A stretch of 64,000 nt of DNA from Stachybotrys elegans (GCA_020746835.1 JAGPNK010000024.1:186001-250000), one strand, 5' to 3'; counted from the first letter of the stretch, positions 34,788 through 48,100 are shown. The notes: generated from the letters alone by a model not told the origin. Translations and numbers: made by a program.

Positions 34788-35016
34788 GTGGTAAAGCAGC
34801 AAGCTGGTTATGAACAGGGATATTAGCCAATTACCAGGCTTGTATAGTAAGATACATCTAGAAATCATATCTAAGCATTAAAAATCCAGGTATCTGCCTA
34901 TACAATCCAAGTACCTTTTAAACTCTCTAGTTGTAGTATAGATATATGTATCTTCTGTGTATGTGGGGGCTGATTCAGCAGATGTGGAACGAATACAAGC
35001 TTGCTGCTTTACCACA
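34788..35016. mobile_element. MITE-like element: 229 bp with 19-base perfect inverted ends
   Basis: The left end TGTGGTAAAGCAGCAAGCT (34788-34806) reappears exactly inverted at 34998-35016. Inside it, a second, imperfect inverted pair is visible (GGCTTGTATAGTAAGATAC near 34834 against the complement of GTATCTGCCTATACAATCC near 34890). There is no coding frame. Size and ends fit a miniature inverted-repeat transposon, but no target-site duplication is obvious. A structured transcript is the alternative. Confidence 0.5.
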
Positions 35017-35349
35017 GTCAAAAGGATAGTCCACATAAATGTCACTGCAACTTCTTGCAACTAGAGCGAATTTTGCTACAGATCCGCCAGGACCATGAAT
35101 TGCTGTAGGTTGCCACATGGTGCATACCTGGATCTCACAGCTACCTTTGATAACAAGATACCGACCAATTGGTGGATAATGAGGATGCTGGTTGCAGCTG
35201 TGCATCTATTTAAACATCGCTATCCCTAACCATACTCCATCCTTCTCAACATCATCACTTTTGCATTAGTTTTCGGCCTATGCACTCTTGCTTTCATTGT
35301 GCAAAGGACCAGAGTCTTTCAGCAGAAAGACTATATCGACCTAATCGTG

Positions 35350-37308
35350 ATGGCGTCGCATCCGAAATTGTCAAAGATTGATGGCGAAGTAGAGCTCGGA
35401 TCCAGCACCGACGCTCGAGATGTTTCGCCGGACCCAAAGCATCCGGACTACCCCACCCACCAGAAGGCAGATTCTGGGGAAGACATTCTCGGTGGGCAAG
35501 GTTTGGACCCGGTGCTGACCACCAAATTGCGCCTCCTCAACGATGTAAGCCATGCCCAAGGTCAATGCCATGTTACCAGTTCTCTGTTGCTGATGACGCA
35601 GGCTATCGACGAAATTGGCTGGACGCCGTACCATTGGCGACTTTTCTTCTTGGCTGGCTTTGGCTACGCAGTCGACTCCATGGTAATTCTTATCAAAAGT
35701 GCCACTCTGCCGGCCATCACCAACGAGTTCAACCCTAGCTACAGCAAGGCTCTCCTTGTGGCGAACAACGTCGGTCTGATAGTGGGTGCACTCTTCTGGG
35801 GTCTATCTGCTGATATGATCGGGCGCAAATGGGCGTTCAATCTGTCCTTGATCATTTGCTCGATTTTTGGACTGGCTGCTGGAGCGGCGTACATTAACCC
35901 TGACCCTCTATGAGAAGCCAGACGTACTAAGGTTGCTACAGACCAAACTACGTTTCTGTCTGCACTTTTGCTGCTCTGCTCGCATTCGGTGCTGGCGGAA
36001 ACTTGGTGCTCGATGTTACCGTCTTCCTCGAGTACCTGCCCTCGAACAAGCAGCATGTCCTTACCCTTCTCGCCGGATGGTGGGGCATTGGACAGACCTT
36101 CACAGGTTTAATGGCCTGGGCATTCCGTAAGATCATTACGAAGAGAATCTGGTGGAAGCTAACTTCGAGTAGTGCCAAGGTACTCTTGCGAGTCAACTAA
36201 TACATGTACGCGGGCGAACAACATGGGCTGGCGCTACGTCTATTGGACCTGTTGCTCGGTTGTCTTTGTCATGAGTCTCCTACGCGTATTCATCGTTCGA
36301 CTTAATGTACGTTGGCCATCTCGACGCCGCGCATGTTTAGAGCCTGCCGCTAAGCTATTCAGGAAACACCAAAGTACAGGCTCGCTGATGGAAAGGACGA
36401 GGAAGCTTTTGAGATTGTTCAAAAGCTCTCCATCAAGTACAATCGTCCAATATCTCTTACTCTAGAGAAGCTCCAGGCTTGTGGCGAAATAGCCATTGCT
36501 GACAACCACGCGAAGCATCACATCTCTCTTTCAGAGATCCTACTTCATGTTCGAGGCCTTTTCCAGACGAGACTCCTGGCTAGATCGACTCTATTGATCT
36601 GGGCTTCATGGACACTTATTGGCCTGGCTTACCCTCTGTTCCAGGTCTTCTTGCCCACTTACCTTGCCAGCCGCGGAGCTCAGTTTGGGCAATTGTCGCC
36701 TGACATTACTTGGAGAAACTATGCCATCGCCAACGTGTGCAGCATCTTCGGGCCTCTTGCTGCAGGCGTCATGGCAGCTACAGTTCTGGGAAGGAGGTAT
36801 ACCATGGTCATTGGAGCTCTTCTGACGAGTAAGTCAAGCGATATATGGATTCTGAGACTCACGTACTGATCATTGCTCCAAGTGTCTTTCTTCTGGGCTT
36901 ACAGTCAGGTAAAGAGCAACGAGGCCAACGTCGCATTCACTTGTGTGGTCAACTTCACTCTGTATGTCTTGGTACCTTGCACCCACATATTACTAATTTT
37001 CCTCAGGAACATCTACTACGCCACGCTTTATGCCTACACTCCCGAGGTCTTACCCACGGCCCATCGCTCCACGGGCAATGGTATCGCTGTCGGCTGCAAC
37101 CGCGTAATGGGTCTTGTGTCCACGATTGTTGGATCGGTATGTCCCATCAAATTCTCATCAAGCATTCAAGGCTGCTGATAAATGTTTGATTCAGTTCGTT
37201 GACCTGAATACTCCTGTACCGATCTACATTTGTGCCGCTCTCTATGTCGCGATGGCTGGCGTTGCTATTCTGTTCCCGTTCGAGCCAAGAGGGCAGCGAA
37301 GTTCTTGA
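35350..37308 (+). CDS. MFS transporter, sugar/SVOP-like type
   Basis: About eight exons. The first five (35350-35544, 35602-35888, 35942-36126, 36173-36306, 36363-36828) and the following ones join with GT..AG introns of 46-57 bases. A soluble acidic N-terminus (about 70 residues) precedes the first helix at WRLFFLAGFGYAVDSM. The MFS motif A between helices 2 and 3 is GLSADMIGRKWAF. Later segments include FLEYLPSNKQHVLTLLAGWWGIGQT, RLADGKDEEAF in the central loop and YAYTPEVLPTAHRSTGNGIAVG, which is typical of the sugar/phosphate and SVOP-like branch. It likely exports or imports a small organic compound at the plasma membrane. It could serve either the dioxygenase/cyclodeaminase pair on its left or the polyketide genes on its right; neither is proven. 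Confidence 0.85.
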
Positions 37309-38697
37309 TTTAGACTGCTTCTGTGTCACTTGTGACAATGGCGGCAGTCTTGGATAGCTAATCCATATCGTCAAAATTACTTGTGGAGGCAGAGAGGTTA
37401 GGTAATCTGAAGAGTAATAGCGAGACCTTACCCGTACTGTTTCGTCCTCTCAGATTACAGATGTCAAGACGATATTCATGTACCCTTTCAGTCATAAAAC
37501 CCCTCAATTCTATCGACATGGTTGAGAAGACTCTTACCCTCGCTGATCTGGATAAGATTGTGTTTCAAAACCTCAAATACTCGACGAGCATACGCAATCA
37601 GGTCATCGCTGATGTATGAGTGATGAGGAGACTTTTTGGCCCTGACAATGATGCCGCTTCAGGAAGAGGCTTAGGGTCTGTCACGTCGATTTAGGGTATC
37701 AAATAATGGTCGATGGCATGCTTAGGTCCTCAGCCACAATAATAGCTCCTCGTGAAACATTGAAGCGAATGTGCGTCTGCCCAACAGCGTCTCAAATTCT
37801 CTCTGTAAGTTAAGGCCGCGAGTCTTCTGTGAGTGGTATGGGGATAACCAAGAGGTTTAAATGGAGTTGTTCGACAGCATTGGCGCTGAAAAACTTGCTG
37901 GGGAGTGCGCAGCCCGGATCTTCAAGACCGAGTGGCATATGCATCGCTGCGGCGAGAGTCTGGGGTCTTTTTCAGATGTAAAGTGCAGGCATGAACGTCC
38001 ATGCCTAGTGCTCTCGTGACTCGAACAACCTGACAGCCGACACTTCCATAGACAAGTATTCCAATAAGAGAATTCAGCTTGAAATATTTGAATCAATGCC
38101 TAGATCAACTCATGGCATATGTTCTGATCTTACCTTTGAGCTCAAAGTTTAGGAAATTTGTAACAACCCATGCGGCAATCTGCGGTCTTTGCAACATGTG
38201 TCATCCCAAATTTCATGTATCCAAAATACCCATGCACGCCACTGGCGGTGCAGAAAGAAGTGTCTGTTTCACAATATAGCGGATGGTTGAGTAGATGGTT
38301 TGCTCCGGCCGTTTGTAGCTGTACATACTGTAGCTTGGGTCATGTTCTATCTGCGGTAGTGCACTGCTAATGACGAGTATAGTCACATCATCCCACTCCT
38401 CGTCAGGAAACTTTTGTTGGGGCGATTCATTGTCCAAGGCAAGCACCTTGGACAGTCACTATGTCAAGGTTGGGAAATCGACTCTTGAGCTGCATTGCTG
38501 CCTAAGTAGAGATAGCTGCTCTTTACTCTAATAGTTTAGAGATTTAAGTGCAACCCATGTAATAGCGCATCTCTCTATATGCTATCAGTTACAAACAAAG
38601 CGGATATAACATCCGATTGATTTTCACTTTCCTTCCCAGCTACAGAGTAAATTGTGAGTCATCACGTCGCTGCAGAAGTCGCGCAAGATATTATAAC
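37309..38697. other. Gene-poor interval (1.4 kb)
   Basis: No recognisable gene; short ORFs on both strands only. Confidence 0.5.
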
Positions 38698-40123
38698 TTA
38701 CCGGTCGGTAAAAAGCTTCCAGAGTATAGAAAACAGTATTCCCTGCAGGCCATTACTCAATATTCTTGTGCGTAATCCGCGCCCAAGTAATCCGGAAATC
38801 CCATCGTCTCGGACCACCAACTTCATAGCTTCGACTAGGAGGAATGAGCAATAGAACTTTAGAGTATTGCCAATATAGCTTACCATATGAGACCTGTGTG
38901 TCATTTACTTGCCGGTAGGTTTTCACAACTCGCAAAGAGTTAGACACTGAGTCAGATACCACTGAAGCAACGAACGCAATAAATGCCAGACGAAGTAGCC
39001 ACAAGAGAAATTTCGTCTTCTCAGGCTCTTCAATCAACTCTGTCAGGAGGTTATACTGCAGAGGTTGAGAGTCAGGAAAACAGTCAACAAGTGCTATTGA
39101 TACTTGAGAACTCACGGTGCTAAACCAGGGATAGTGTCCCACAAAGGTCGCTCCCGCTGTGGCGAATGCTCCCCACCAGAGAGTCCCGAGACCGTGTTTC
39201 CGAATTCGCTGACGAAGCAATGGCATTCCTTCAGCACCTTGCGCTTGAAGCGTTGTTTTAAGGGTGTCGATAGGAGTGAGGATCATTCGAAATCCAGCAG
39301 CACTAGGTCTTGCTAAGTACTAATACCAAATTCTGGGCATGAACATGGGTTATTACCAGAGAGATGCGAAAACGGTCTTCCCCAAGGATGGTAAGTCTTT
39401 CAAGTATGAATTGGATTGCAGCAAAGCTAGGATCCCTGCGTTGGCCGCCGTATCCCCAAACCTCGCAGCAGGGGCTTTGTTCAACGTTTGTTAGCTCAGA
39501 ATCCACAGTCGTAACAGAAAAATGCTTGCCTTGTATTACTGCTGCCCCAATGCCTCTGTAGTATCTACGCAGTCCTTCCTCTTGATAAAGTGTCTTTGTG
39601 GCAGTGGTGAAAGATGTTCCGAAACGGTATTGATAATTCATAATGGTCCGCAATGGCTGAGGGCGTTAGTGCACTTAGATAGTGGATGTTTAGAAGAATA
39701 AGGGTTGTTACCATAAGAAGCAGAACTTGAAGAAGCATGGCGGCAGCACCACTCACGCCGCTACCGAAAGCCTTCCTGAGAGCATCCTTAAAGTCGAACT
39801 AAATGCCGCGTCAGAATGCACCAGTACCAATCAGACATCCGAAGCATGTGGCTATAGTTGCTTACGTTCACATCGCTCCCAGCATCAACCCAGCCCTTGA
39901 TGAAGACCGCGAGAAGAAGACCAAAGATAATGATCCATGTTATCCTCCAGAGGTACCATCTGACGCGATTCAATCGGCCTTCATCTTTCTGGATTTTGTC
40001 TCCTTCAGGTTCGCCTTCATATGGTGGGCCATGTCCAAGGAGCGGTGTCTGCTCATTCGCCGCTGTGTTGACGGGAAATTCGTCTCGCCGCGACTGGCCT
40101 TCTAGATCTGTGGTGTCAGCCAT
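38698..40123 (-). CDS. Mitochondrial-carrier-fold membrane protein with extra N-terminal helix
   Basis: About seven exons run left from ATG 40123. A hydrophilic N-terminus carries [11 protein letters not shown], an acidic dileucine-like sorting motif. One extra helix follows ([18 protein letters not shown]), then carrier-type repeats: [78 protein letters not shown] and [18 protein letters not shown]. PxD/ExxK-like signatures appear in PIDTLKT. One intron (near 39480-39535) has a GC donor that joins [15 protein letters not shown] in frame. Carriers exchange metabolites across organelle membranes; the extra helix and dileucine motif hint at a non-mitochondrial site. The gene ends at TAA after WKLFTDR. 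Confidence 0.8.
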
Positions 40124-42275
40124 GGCAGTTTAATTTGATGTGCAGCAAGATGAAGATTAGTTGTACCTAAAGAGTGGCAGCGCCACTGTTAACAAGGGGA
40201 GGTTATTTAAGGTACTTTTACGACCTCCGAGAGATGACAAATGCGAAAAGAGGGGAAGAGGGGCGTCCTGCCAGGGTCCTTTTGACGCCAGGAACAGATA
40301 CCCGCAGATTTTCGGCTAGTGGTTGTGCCCCTTTCGCCGCTTCGGGTCCGACCTCGCTACACATTCTTGACATACACACGGTAGCCAATAGTACTCTCTG
40401 CACGATACGGATCATTGCTCATCATGCCGTCCTCACTGCCTGGGGACAGTCGTCAATGGTCCGAATCATGGCGCATGTGGACGACAAGTTTGTCCGCAGA
40501 CGCAGGGAGCCACAACGCCCCAGACGATACCATCTATCCGCACCTTGCCGAGTTTCGACGGCCTTGCCGAGCATACCCTCAAATGAAGCATCTCGGCAAG
40601 ATGATCGCCGCAGACGGGAGGCCACCAACAGGAGTTGCCTCACAGGCCAGCGTCCTCCTCGTCCTCCCAAGATCCCTTATTGGCATCGCGCAAGCAGCCA
40701 GCCTGGACCCTTAGTGCCTGTGAGAGGCGGGTCTGCTCAGCGAGGAATCGGCATTCATTGAGTGCCATACTGACAACGAAAGTGAGCACGACAAGATGCT
40801 CACGAGTCTCTATGACGACCACGCAGACGACAGATCTATTGCCATGTTGCTCGTGACGGCACCATATCTGTCTGGGGGCGGCGGCATAAGGTTGCTGCTG
40901 AGGCGGATCATCCTTCAGCGGCCGTCTGTCGTCGTGGTCATGCCGATACTCTGGGCGCATCATGCTCGCCAAATCTGGAGGTTGGGAGTAAAGACGCCTA
41001 CCCTATTGAATATATGGGAACCTCAACATCCAGGTGGTGTCGAGGTAAACCAGCAGCCAAATCAGGACGAGACGGAGGCGCAGAACCACCAGGCAGAAGC
41101 TCTCACACCAACTGCTGTCAATGCACAGGCTCGGCGGCCGGGGAGGTCAATGACGAGGTTGGTCCTATAAGACAAGACCTCTGTTGCCTCATGTTGTCCT
41201 CGGTACACGTTCCGGGGGATGGCGAATCGATTGTGTATGAGGACGGTACACAAGTTGACTGGCCATCAAGCGACAACACATATGACAATGAGCCAGGCGA
41301 CCTAGGCGATCCAGGTAGCCAGACATCGCCAACTGCTATGACATTTCAAAACACATGGACTGTGCCGTGCCTTGGCTAAGTAGGTTAGAGCAGTTCCACT
41401 CGAGCCCGGTTGTGATATTCAGCAATGTCTCAACATAGCTTTCACACCTGGCAATGCCTTTACTTGCACGTGGGCCGCGCGAAGCTTCATTGCAACCGTG
41501 ACTTGTCACTTGCCGAAGCCTTCTTGCAGAAGCCTTCTTGTATGTTGCACCTAATACTTACCTCAAGAGCTCCACCCATGCAATTCTAGGAGCAAGCCAC
41601 GGTCAACTCAACCCCCTGAAGACGCTGCATTCTGCCTCTTCCTCTTACATGCGTCATTCCAAGATACGTCGAATTGATAATCTCACAATAATCGGTCCGG
41701 TAGCTGCACCATGGAAACCTCACGTCATGACAACGGCAACGGATCGATAACGAACCATAGACCAAGACCCTCTGACGGATTTAACTGAGTAGCGCACCCG
41801 AAATTCAACGCTCAATTCTTGCAAATTAAGAAGGTTGTTTGCTGAATGGTGGAGGAAATGTTGCGTACCGTACATGTCAACTTTTGGTACCGGGGTCTCA
41901 AGAGACAGAAAGGGCTGTTCTTTTGTATGCTGCCATGCACCAGATGAGGAAGGAACCATTTTCATGTGAAAACTACTTGAGATTGATGCAGTCTAGCGGG
42001 TCCTGGAGACGCAAAATTATCTTTCCTGTGCCATGATCGCCGAGGCTTAAATAGCCTCATGATAAGGGCTGTGGTCCACCTCCCTCGCTTGGCTAAAGTA
42101 GAAGTCAGCGTATTCGAAGCGAGTTATTTATCCGCATTTTTGGAAGTGATATAGACGAAACGATGAACTTTCTGGTGTTGGAATTCACCATATAGGAGGA
42201 CACTAATCGCCGCATAGCTGAGAGGAATCAGCTTCCATACGGCATCGGGATTCCAATTGAAGAGAAACCACTACA
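40124..42275. other. Unassigned 2.1 kb with low-complexity ORFs
   Basis: Open frames exist on both strands (for example plus 40174-40761 and minus 40640-40972). The minus frame begins with a hydrophilic His/Asp/Pro/Gln-rich part and has a hydrophobic stretch, VVLTFVVSMAL. None matches a family I know, and GC content makes chance ORFs likely. A short tandem repeat of about 14 bases (GAAGCCTTCTTG core) sits at 41516-41543. Confidence 0.4.
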
Positions 42276-44945
42276 ATGGTTTCATTCACTCTTGCTTTGT
42301 CGTTGCTAGCGGCAGCCTCATCAGCTGTGGCAGCTAGGAATGCCGACGAGATGGTGCTGGAAGTTGTTCCTGGAGCCTACATTGTCGAGTTCAACGATGA
42401 TGCAGTACGCTAAACCGGCCCTTGACATGAAGCTTGATGAGCATTGTTCTAAAGCCAAATATAGGATCTCGACCAGTTCAGCAGACAGGCCGAGCCTAGG
42501 TATACGACGCGCATGGCCCTGGACTACAAGCTCTTCAGGGGTGTGTCCATCCAGCTCAGCAACACCACCTACACAGGCGAGGACTACGCTGGCCAGTTGG
42601 CTTCCTTGGACGCCGTCAAAAACATCTGGCCTGTCAAGAAAATCAGCCAACCCGCATCAGTTGGCAAGAAGGAGGGCCAGGAAGAGAGGCCATCCTCAAA
42701 GCGTGACCAGCTCCACGCAACCAGACAGGAGTCCAATGAGACTTTGCCCTACGCACCGCATGTGATGACAGGCATCGATAGGCTACACGCAGAGGGCATA
42801 ACCGGCGATGGGGTCACCATTGCCATCATCGATGCCGGTATCGACTACACCCATCCTGCTCTTGGAGGCTGCTTTGGCGAGGGTTGCGTCGTCACCCATG
42901 GCTACGATTTTGTCGAACTTAGTGAGGATCCCTCGGATTTATGCTCTGATGCAGGGACGCACTCTGCCGGTATCATTGCCGCCCTGGGCGATAGCCCCAA
43001 CGGCTTAACCGGTGCTGCTCCTGGTGCATCGTTGGCCTCCTATCGAGTCTTTGACTGCTGGGGAAGCACATCTACCGACATCCTCATCGCTGCCTTCAAC
43101 AGGGCCTACGAGGAGGGTGCTGATATAATCACGGGCTCTATCATATCCTACAACGGATGGCCTGATGAGCCCTTCTCCCTTTCTGTTAGTCGAATCGTCG
43201 AGAAAGGTGTGCCTTGCATATTGCCTGCAGGTAACGGGCTATTAAGTATTTTTGACTCTAGCTCCCCCGCAGATGGAAAGGGGGTCACATCCGTCGGCTC
43301 ATTTGATAGTGGCGTCGTTATCGGCACGTGGCTGGGGGCGACATATACTGTCGATGGCGGCGAGAGCATCAGTTTCCCGTGGACATGGGGCCTCCCATAT
43401 GCTAACGATGGTTATGAGCGTGAAGTCTTTGCCATCAGCTTGGATGTCAACAGCAATGACGATGCCTGTTCTCCCCTGTCGGATGATATTCCCTACTTGG
43501 GCGAGTATTACGTCCTCTTTCGAGAGAGCACAGAATGCGACTCCTATACGCAGACCACTAATCTGGTCAACCATGGGGCCTTTTTCATGATCAGATATGG
43601 CGCTGCAGGGAATACATTGGACTCTTACAACGGGCCTGTCGGGACTGGCGCTGCCAACTCTGTCTTTCACGGGACGGCCGTGGCCTGGATCGAAGCCATC
43701 AAAGCGGGCTCCACAATCAGGGCAGCTATAGATCGTTTCGAATATGCTCCCTCGATCGAGTTCCAGTTTGAAAACAAAGTCAATCCCGGTGCGGCTAGCA
43801 GCTTCTCAAGCTGGGGCCCGACTTTCAACTTGGATTTCAAGCCACAATTCGGTGCACCGGGACGTCACATCTTCTCCTTGGCCCTGCCTGAATACGATGA
43901 GTATTTGGTTGAGTCCAGTACCTCGTCAGCAGCAGCGCTCGTTGCCGCAGCCTACGCGTTGGTCTCTGAGGCCCGTGGCACCAAGGACCCTGGTATTCTT
44001 GAGTCTCTGTTTGCTTCAACCGCCAACCCGCAACTTTTCTCCTGGGACTTGCCGTTTGAGGGTTATCTTGCTCCAGCAGCCCAGCAGGGTGCCGGCATGA
44101 TCCAGGCTTATGACGCTGCCTTTACGAAAGCACGCTTAGAGCCATCAAGCCTATCGTTCAAGGATACGGGCAGCTCGACCTTGAGCTTCACCATTGTCAA
44201 CGACGGCGATGACGCTACCTATAGCGTTTCGTATGTACCTTCGCGTACCTTTTATGTCTTGGAAGAAGACGAAACAACTGTCATCTCTAAACCTGGCGAG
44301 CGAACCTCTGAAACTGCGGGGCTAGCATTTAGCGAGACAGAGATAGCTATTGGTGCCAGATCGAATGCCACGATCGAGGTAACTGTGTCTCCCCCGGATG
44401 GCCTCAATGAGAAGCGGTACCCGTACTGGTCAGGCTTCATTACTGTCAACGGTACTGATGGATCCTCGATCTCCATACCGTACCAAGGTATATCTGGCTC
44501 CCTGTCCGAAGCCAATGTGCTGCCGCACATGCATGTGTACGATTATGCGGACTGGTACCTGAGTCCTATCCCCGAGGGCACATTGTTCCTTCTTCCAGCG
44601 CCAGGCCAAGAGCCCGACTGGAGCTCGGGCTACGTCTCGATCCCTGCCATCACTTGGGATCTGCCATGGGGAGCAAGGAAAGTGACCGTTGAGGCCACTA
44701 ATCTGGGCAACTGCACTTCCTACGGCAATATCTTCCAGTTCCCTGCCGAGTTCCTCCCTAGAGCCAATGGCTACACAGCAAACTGGCTCGGACAGCTAGC
44801 CAGTGGCGAGTATGTTCCCGTGGGTACATACAGGCTGACTATTAGAGTGCAGCATCTGATGTCTAACGGGTCGGAGACAGAGGACTGGGTTTCTCTGCGC
44901 TCGACTCCTTTTGAGATTGCATATGAGGATCCCAGAGCTGAGTAG
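42276..44945 (+). CDS. Secreted subtilisin-like serine protease (S8), large fungal type
   Basis: Two exons (42276-42404, 42465-44945), 869 residues. The first exon encodes a signal peptide (MVSFTLALSLLAAASSAVA) and the start of an inhibitor-like propeptide (GAYIVEFNDDA), missed if one starts at the downstream ATG 42513. The catalytic Asp is in IAIIDAGIDYTHPALGG. The His block reads DAGTHSAGIIAA instead of the usual GHGTHVAG, the oxyanion Asn is in ILPAGNGL, and the Ser block reads ESSTSSAAALVAAA instead of GTSMAxPhxAG. A PA-like insert and a C-terminal Fn3-like region follow (to 44945). Relatives are large extracellular subtilases of the minor-extracellular-protease type. It is convergent with the PKS, 185 bases away. 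Confidence 0.9.
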
Positions 44946-45130
44946 ACTTATACCGTGCCATCTTACTTTACTCACCACATTGCTCATACCGCTCGACTTC
45001 TACTACTGGCAGCATGGTTTCTGGCGTCGAGCTGGGCATGTGAGGCGCAAGTAAAATCCTTTTATATTCTTCTATATCTAAACAACTTCCATCATAAAAT
45101 CGAGCCATGCCACGGCTTATTTGTCCTCCA

Positions 45131-48100
45131 TCATATCTGAACAACTGTACTTCGATTTGTCACGATTTCTCCTATCAGACTAATCGGCGTGCTCCCCATC
45201 ATCTCAAAGATCGCCAGCTTTGCTTTGAAGTCCCGAATGAACCAGTTACGGAGCTCTATCGCCATCAAGGAGTCCACTCCGCACTCAGCCAGGGTCTTGT
45301 CTGTGCTAACGTAGTCGGTTGCTACCGATAAAGCCCGTGCCAGCTTTTCTGCGAGAGCGGCGGCGACGATTCGGGCTCGCTCGGCAGGTTCTTTTGCTTG
45401 GGCAAAGAGCTCAACGTGCCGATCCACGATATTGCCTTTAGGCCGTGAACTTGCTTCCAAGTTGCCTGTGAGACTGGAGAAAATGCGACTGCGCACCTGA
45501 GGTATGGGCGTCTCTCCGCGAGACAGGAAAAAGGCGGGCGTCGTGGCACCAATCAGTATTTGTCCTTTGCTGCCTTGTTTCTCAGTGGTGAAGGTCCGGT
45601 TAGGGTCGCAGCACCAATCCATCAACGCAAGGAACTCGTCGTTTTCAATAGGCCTCATGTCTCGTGCCTTGACACGATTTCGTTGGTAGACCTCTGTCTC
45701 AGCAATGATACCGATTGTTCTCATCCAACCGATGTCAAGTGATATTGACTTTTGGCCATTGAGATTTCTGGAATGAGCCAATGCATCCTGAAATGTGCAA
45801 CTAGCAGCGTAATTAGACAAGGAAATGCTGCCATATAGACCTGATAGCGACGATAGTAGGATGAAAAAGTCGAGGCCCTTTGGGAAGAGCTGGTGTAGGT
45901 TCCACGCGGAATCGACCTTGGAATGAATCGTCCCTACCCATTGGGCGTAGTCCATCTTCTCAAAGATGGAATCATGCAAAGCCATCGCAGCATTGATGCA
46001 TCCCTTGATTGGTGGTACTGTCCTTTGACAACTGTCGAGTGCTGTCTTGAGGTCCTGCAACGACGAAGCATCACAGACTACTACTGATGCCTTGACACCC
46101 CGGAGCTCCAGGTCTTTTACAGTATCTGATGCTGCTTGAGACCTGATGCCGGATCGCGACAGTAGGATTAGGTGGCGTGCTCCTTTGCTTGCCATCCATT
46201 TACAAATCGCTTGTCCGATGCCCCCGAGACCGCCAACAATCAGGTACGAGGATTCAGAGTTGAAGGTCCATTCTGAACGGAGACGAATGCATTTCTGGTA
46301 ATTGTTAGACTCAATGCACTGCTGCATGTCCGAGAACTTACCGGAACCGCCTCAGCGGGATCAACACGGATGATGATGCGGCCAATGTTGTTCCCACTCT
46401 GCATGGCCCTGAAACCAGCTTCGATCTTGGAAGCTGGGAATGACTCCCTCGGAAACGGAAAGTCAATGACCTTGTTTTTGACAAGATCCAACACTTGGGT
46501 CATGATCTCAGACATGAGATCTAGCTTCGTCAAGGCCAGGTGATGCAAGTCCACTGCAGCGAAGGTGACGTTGCGCTGGAAATTGGACATGGGCAGCGCT
46601 GAATTGGACATGATGTCAGCCTTTCCAATCTCGATGAAACGTCCGTAGGGGGCGATGCAGTCCCATGACGCGCGGAGGCTGTCGCCGGCGAGCGAGTTCA
46701 GCACGACATGCACGCCGGAGCCGTTGGTGAGTCGCTTGACGGCTTGAGCGAAAGACGTGTTGCGGCTGGAAAACACGTGGGACGCTGGGATGCCAAAGCG
46801 GTCGATGAGAAATTGACGTTTCTGCTCATTTCCCACAGTGGCAAAGATTGCGGCACCGCGGTGCTTGGCGATCCAGGTTGCCATTTGCCCCGTGGCTCCT
46901 GCAGCTGAATGAATCAAGATGGATTCACCCTTTTCCAACCGAGCCACGTTGATGAGAGAATGATAGGCAGTGCAGGCAGGGTTAATGAAGGAAACCGCTT
47001 CTTCGTAGGTCATGTCGTCAGGCATCCGAAATACGCGCTTCGAGCTGGTGCGGACCCGGGTACGCATGGACCCGGGATGACCCAGGCCAACGCGATCGCC
47101 TGGCTGAAAAGCGCAGTTTGCACCTGTCTTTGTGACGATGCCAGCGTAGTCCCAGCCGAGGTCGTCGCCTGGCACGCGGCCCAGCGCGACCAGCACATCT
47201 CGAAAGCTAACCGCCCATGCTTGCGCTTCCACCTCGAGCTCGTCAGGGCCAAGGCGGTCCGAGTAGCTCTCGTCTTCAACGAACCTCAACGTGTCGAGCA
47301 TTCCAGGCGTACCAACGGACAACTTTGTAGGTGGGTCTGATCCCAGGGGCTCATGTCTGGGCTCGGCCGAAGCCATACCCTGGATAGCGTCGTCAACCAC
47401 GCTGCTTTCGACAAGCCGAGCAGTACTCAAGTATCCGTTTCGAACGACAAATTCAACCTCGGGGTTGCTCTGCACGCCCGCCTCGAGGACCCTATGGATG
47501 TATCCACTAATTGTCTCTGAGGTCGTATTGTCGTCGCTCTCCACTGCTAGAGAGATAATGCGCTTCTCAATCCCCTCCATCCGAAGCGTCCTCAGCAGCC
47601 CAGTCACCGTTGCGTAGTGCGGATAGTTGTCGTCGAATTGCGAGGTGCAAGTCACCCATACTAGATTCTGCACGCATTGGAGCATAGATTGCAACGTTCC
47701 AAAGTCCCCTTTGGAGATGTTGGCCAAGAACGGGGAGCTCATCTCAACCAGACAAACGACGACATCCCCTGGTTGAAGCTCCAGTTTCTCCCACTCTATC
47801 AGCGTTACAATGATGGCTGAGACCGAAATTCTCAATATCTGAGCAACCTCTTTGCCAAATAGGTCTTGTTCGGTGTCTCTGACAATGACGATCATTCTAC
47901 CCTCCATCGATTTCTTGGGGTTGGTCTTGATCGCCGAGGATGCTATCACTGAGGAAAAGTGGCATGCATCACTTTCGTAGTCCCTCAGAATGAGGTCTGT
48001 CCCAGAGAATCCAGTGTCTTTGAGCATCTGGTCCCATCTGTCGTCAGTGATTATGGGACTGAGCTCTCGATGGCTCTCCTGCGAGAGCCACCATCCTGGT

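Noticed and set aside
40174..41379. Plus-strand protein genes in overlapping 100-195 codon frames
   Set aside because: Composition is Arg/Pro/Ser-rich, frames overlap on both strands and no motif or start context supports any of them.
41516..41543. Short tandem repeat as a regulatory array
   Set aside because: Only about two imperfect 14-base copies; too little to claim function.
42513..44945. Subtilase starting at the ATG at 42513
   Set aside because: It would lack the signal peptide and propeptide start, which are encoded by an upstream exon joined in frame by a 60-base intron.
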